DNA of 6,318 nt. It comes from Lawsonibacter sp. GTDB lineage: Bacteria; Bacillota; Clostridia; Oscillospirales; Oscillospiraceae. Where the stretch lies: assembly GCA_022798855.1 (NCBI GenBank), contig JAAWNI010000128.1, positions 1-6,318 on the forward strand, in the 5' to 3' direction. Under the pieces are notes generated by a model. The model did not search any database. It was given only the letters and a program-made list of their open reading frames with translations, and was not told the origin of the DNA. Both the position numbers and the translations under genes were made by a program. This document shows positions 6,199 to 6,318 of the stretch, one piece after another. The stretch's first letter is position 1. Each line of letters opens with the position of its first letter.

Positions 6199-6226
6199 TT
6201 GACGTTCAGATATGATAACCTATAAA
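6199..6226 (+). promoter_or_regulatory. Rightward promoter P1 for a gene beyond the right edge
   Basis: TTGACG (6199-6204, 5 of 6) and TATAAA (6221-6226, 5 of 6) are separated by 16 nt. It occupies the same DNA as the leftward promoter, so polymerase binding at one would hinder the other. It would read into the divergent gene that appears to begin at or after position 6319. Confidence 0.5.
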
Positions 6227-6240
6227 TGAGCAAATCTAAA
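6212..6240 (-). promoter_or_regulatory. Leftward promoter of the PH-like gene and regulator unit
   Basis: Reading leftward, TTTAGA (6240-6235, 4 of 6) and TATCAT (6217-6212, 5 of 6) are separated by 17 nt. Transcription would start near 6205, giving an untranslated leader of about 30 nt before the ATG at 6174. It is the best placed candidate for the first unit. Confidence 0.5.
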
Positions 6241-6270
6241 AAATGACAAAAAAGAAGGCATAGCCTCAAG

Positions 6271-6279
6271 TGTTATAAT
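6271..6279 (+). promoter_or_regulatory. Rightward promoter P2 with extended -10
   Basis: TG at 6271-6272 followed one base later by a perfect TATAAT (6274-6279) makes an extended -10 element. The sequence at the expected -35 (about 6251-6256) is only A/G-rich, so this promoter would rely on the extended -10 or on an activator. The start would be near 6286, about 30 nt before the expected start codon. Confidence 0.5.
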
Positions 6280-6304
6280 GGAAGCACGACCAACCACAAA
6301 ACAC

Positions 6305-6318
6305 GAGAGGGAATGCCT
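6305..6318 (+). promoter_or_regulatory. Ribosome binding site of an off-window rightward gene
   Basis: GAGAGGG (6305-6311) is a Shine-Dalgarno-like sequence. The ATG at 6313-6315 is only one nucleotide away, too close for efficient initiation, so the real start codon is expected just past the window end, about 7-10 nt from the GAGAGG core. The gene itself cannot be identified. Confidence 0.45.

Noticed and set aside
3874..6225. Rightward open frame of 783 codons opposite the regulator and PH-like genes
   Set aside because: It is antisense to a protein with clear AraC helix-turn-helix motifs, is rich in Gly/His/Gln/Val as expected from the complement of GC-rich coding DNA, shows no recognisable domain, and spans two genes and their junction.
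5973..6269. Leftward open frame of 98 codons overlapping the PH-like gene start and the promoters
   Set aside because: It is a shifted frame of the PH-like gene; the PH-like frame has the coherent helix and strand pattern and the better placed start.
1..6318. CRISPR array, tRNA or rRNA gene, phage or transposase gene, toxin-antitoxin or defence genes
   Set aside because: No regularly spaced repeats, no tRNA cloverleaf pattern, and no protein motif of these classes were seen on either strand.

Overview
The window carries five genes, all on the minus strand: two transcription units that read from right to left. High GC, strong GGAGG-type ribosome binding sites, a lipoprotein solute-binding protein and a membrane-anchored AraC-type regulator of the YesS/YtdP kind point to a GC-rich Firmicute (Bacillota), most likely a gut Oscillospiraceae-type clostridium. 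The phylum is inferred from these traits; the family is a guess.

Right to left: (1) about 6175-6318 is a promoter-rich divergent intergenic region. It serves the leftward unit and an unseen rightward gene that should start at or just past the right edge. (2) 5674-6174 encodes a small two-helix membrane protein with a bacterial PH-like domain. (3) 3349-5655, 18 nt downstream, encodes a 768-residue regulator with one extracytoplasmic sensor domain and a C-terminal AraC DNA-binding domain. A strong intrinsic terminator at 3259-3288 ends this unit. (4) 3131-3258 is the leader and promoter region of the second unit and contains mutually exclusive short hairpins. (5) 180-3130 is a complete TRAP transporter operon in the order dctQ-dctM-dctP, ending at a hairpin terminator at 105-141. 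(6) 1-104 holds part of an intergenic inverted repeat and an unexpectedly good rightward promoter.

Probable function: the lipoprotein DctP captures an organic anion (two Arg and one Asn at the spacing of the SiaP ligand site suggest a carboxylate) and delivers it to the DctQM membrane complex, which imports it using an ion gradient. The regulator is the natural candidate to sense an external ligand and switch on the TRAP operon. The substrate cannot be named from the sequence.

Most of this is a recognisable transport locus rather than a new system. The less ordinary points are the pairing of a YesS-type sensor-regulator with a TRAP transporter, its co-transcription with a PH-like membrane protein, the overlapping divergent promoters, the alternative hairpins in the TRAP leader, the in-frame tandem repeat in the DctP signal peptide, and the promoter firing into the dctP terminator.
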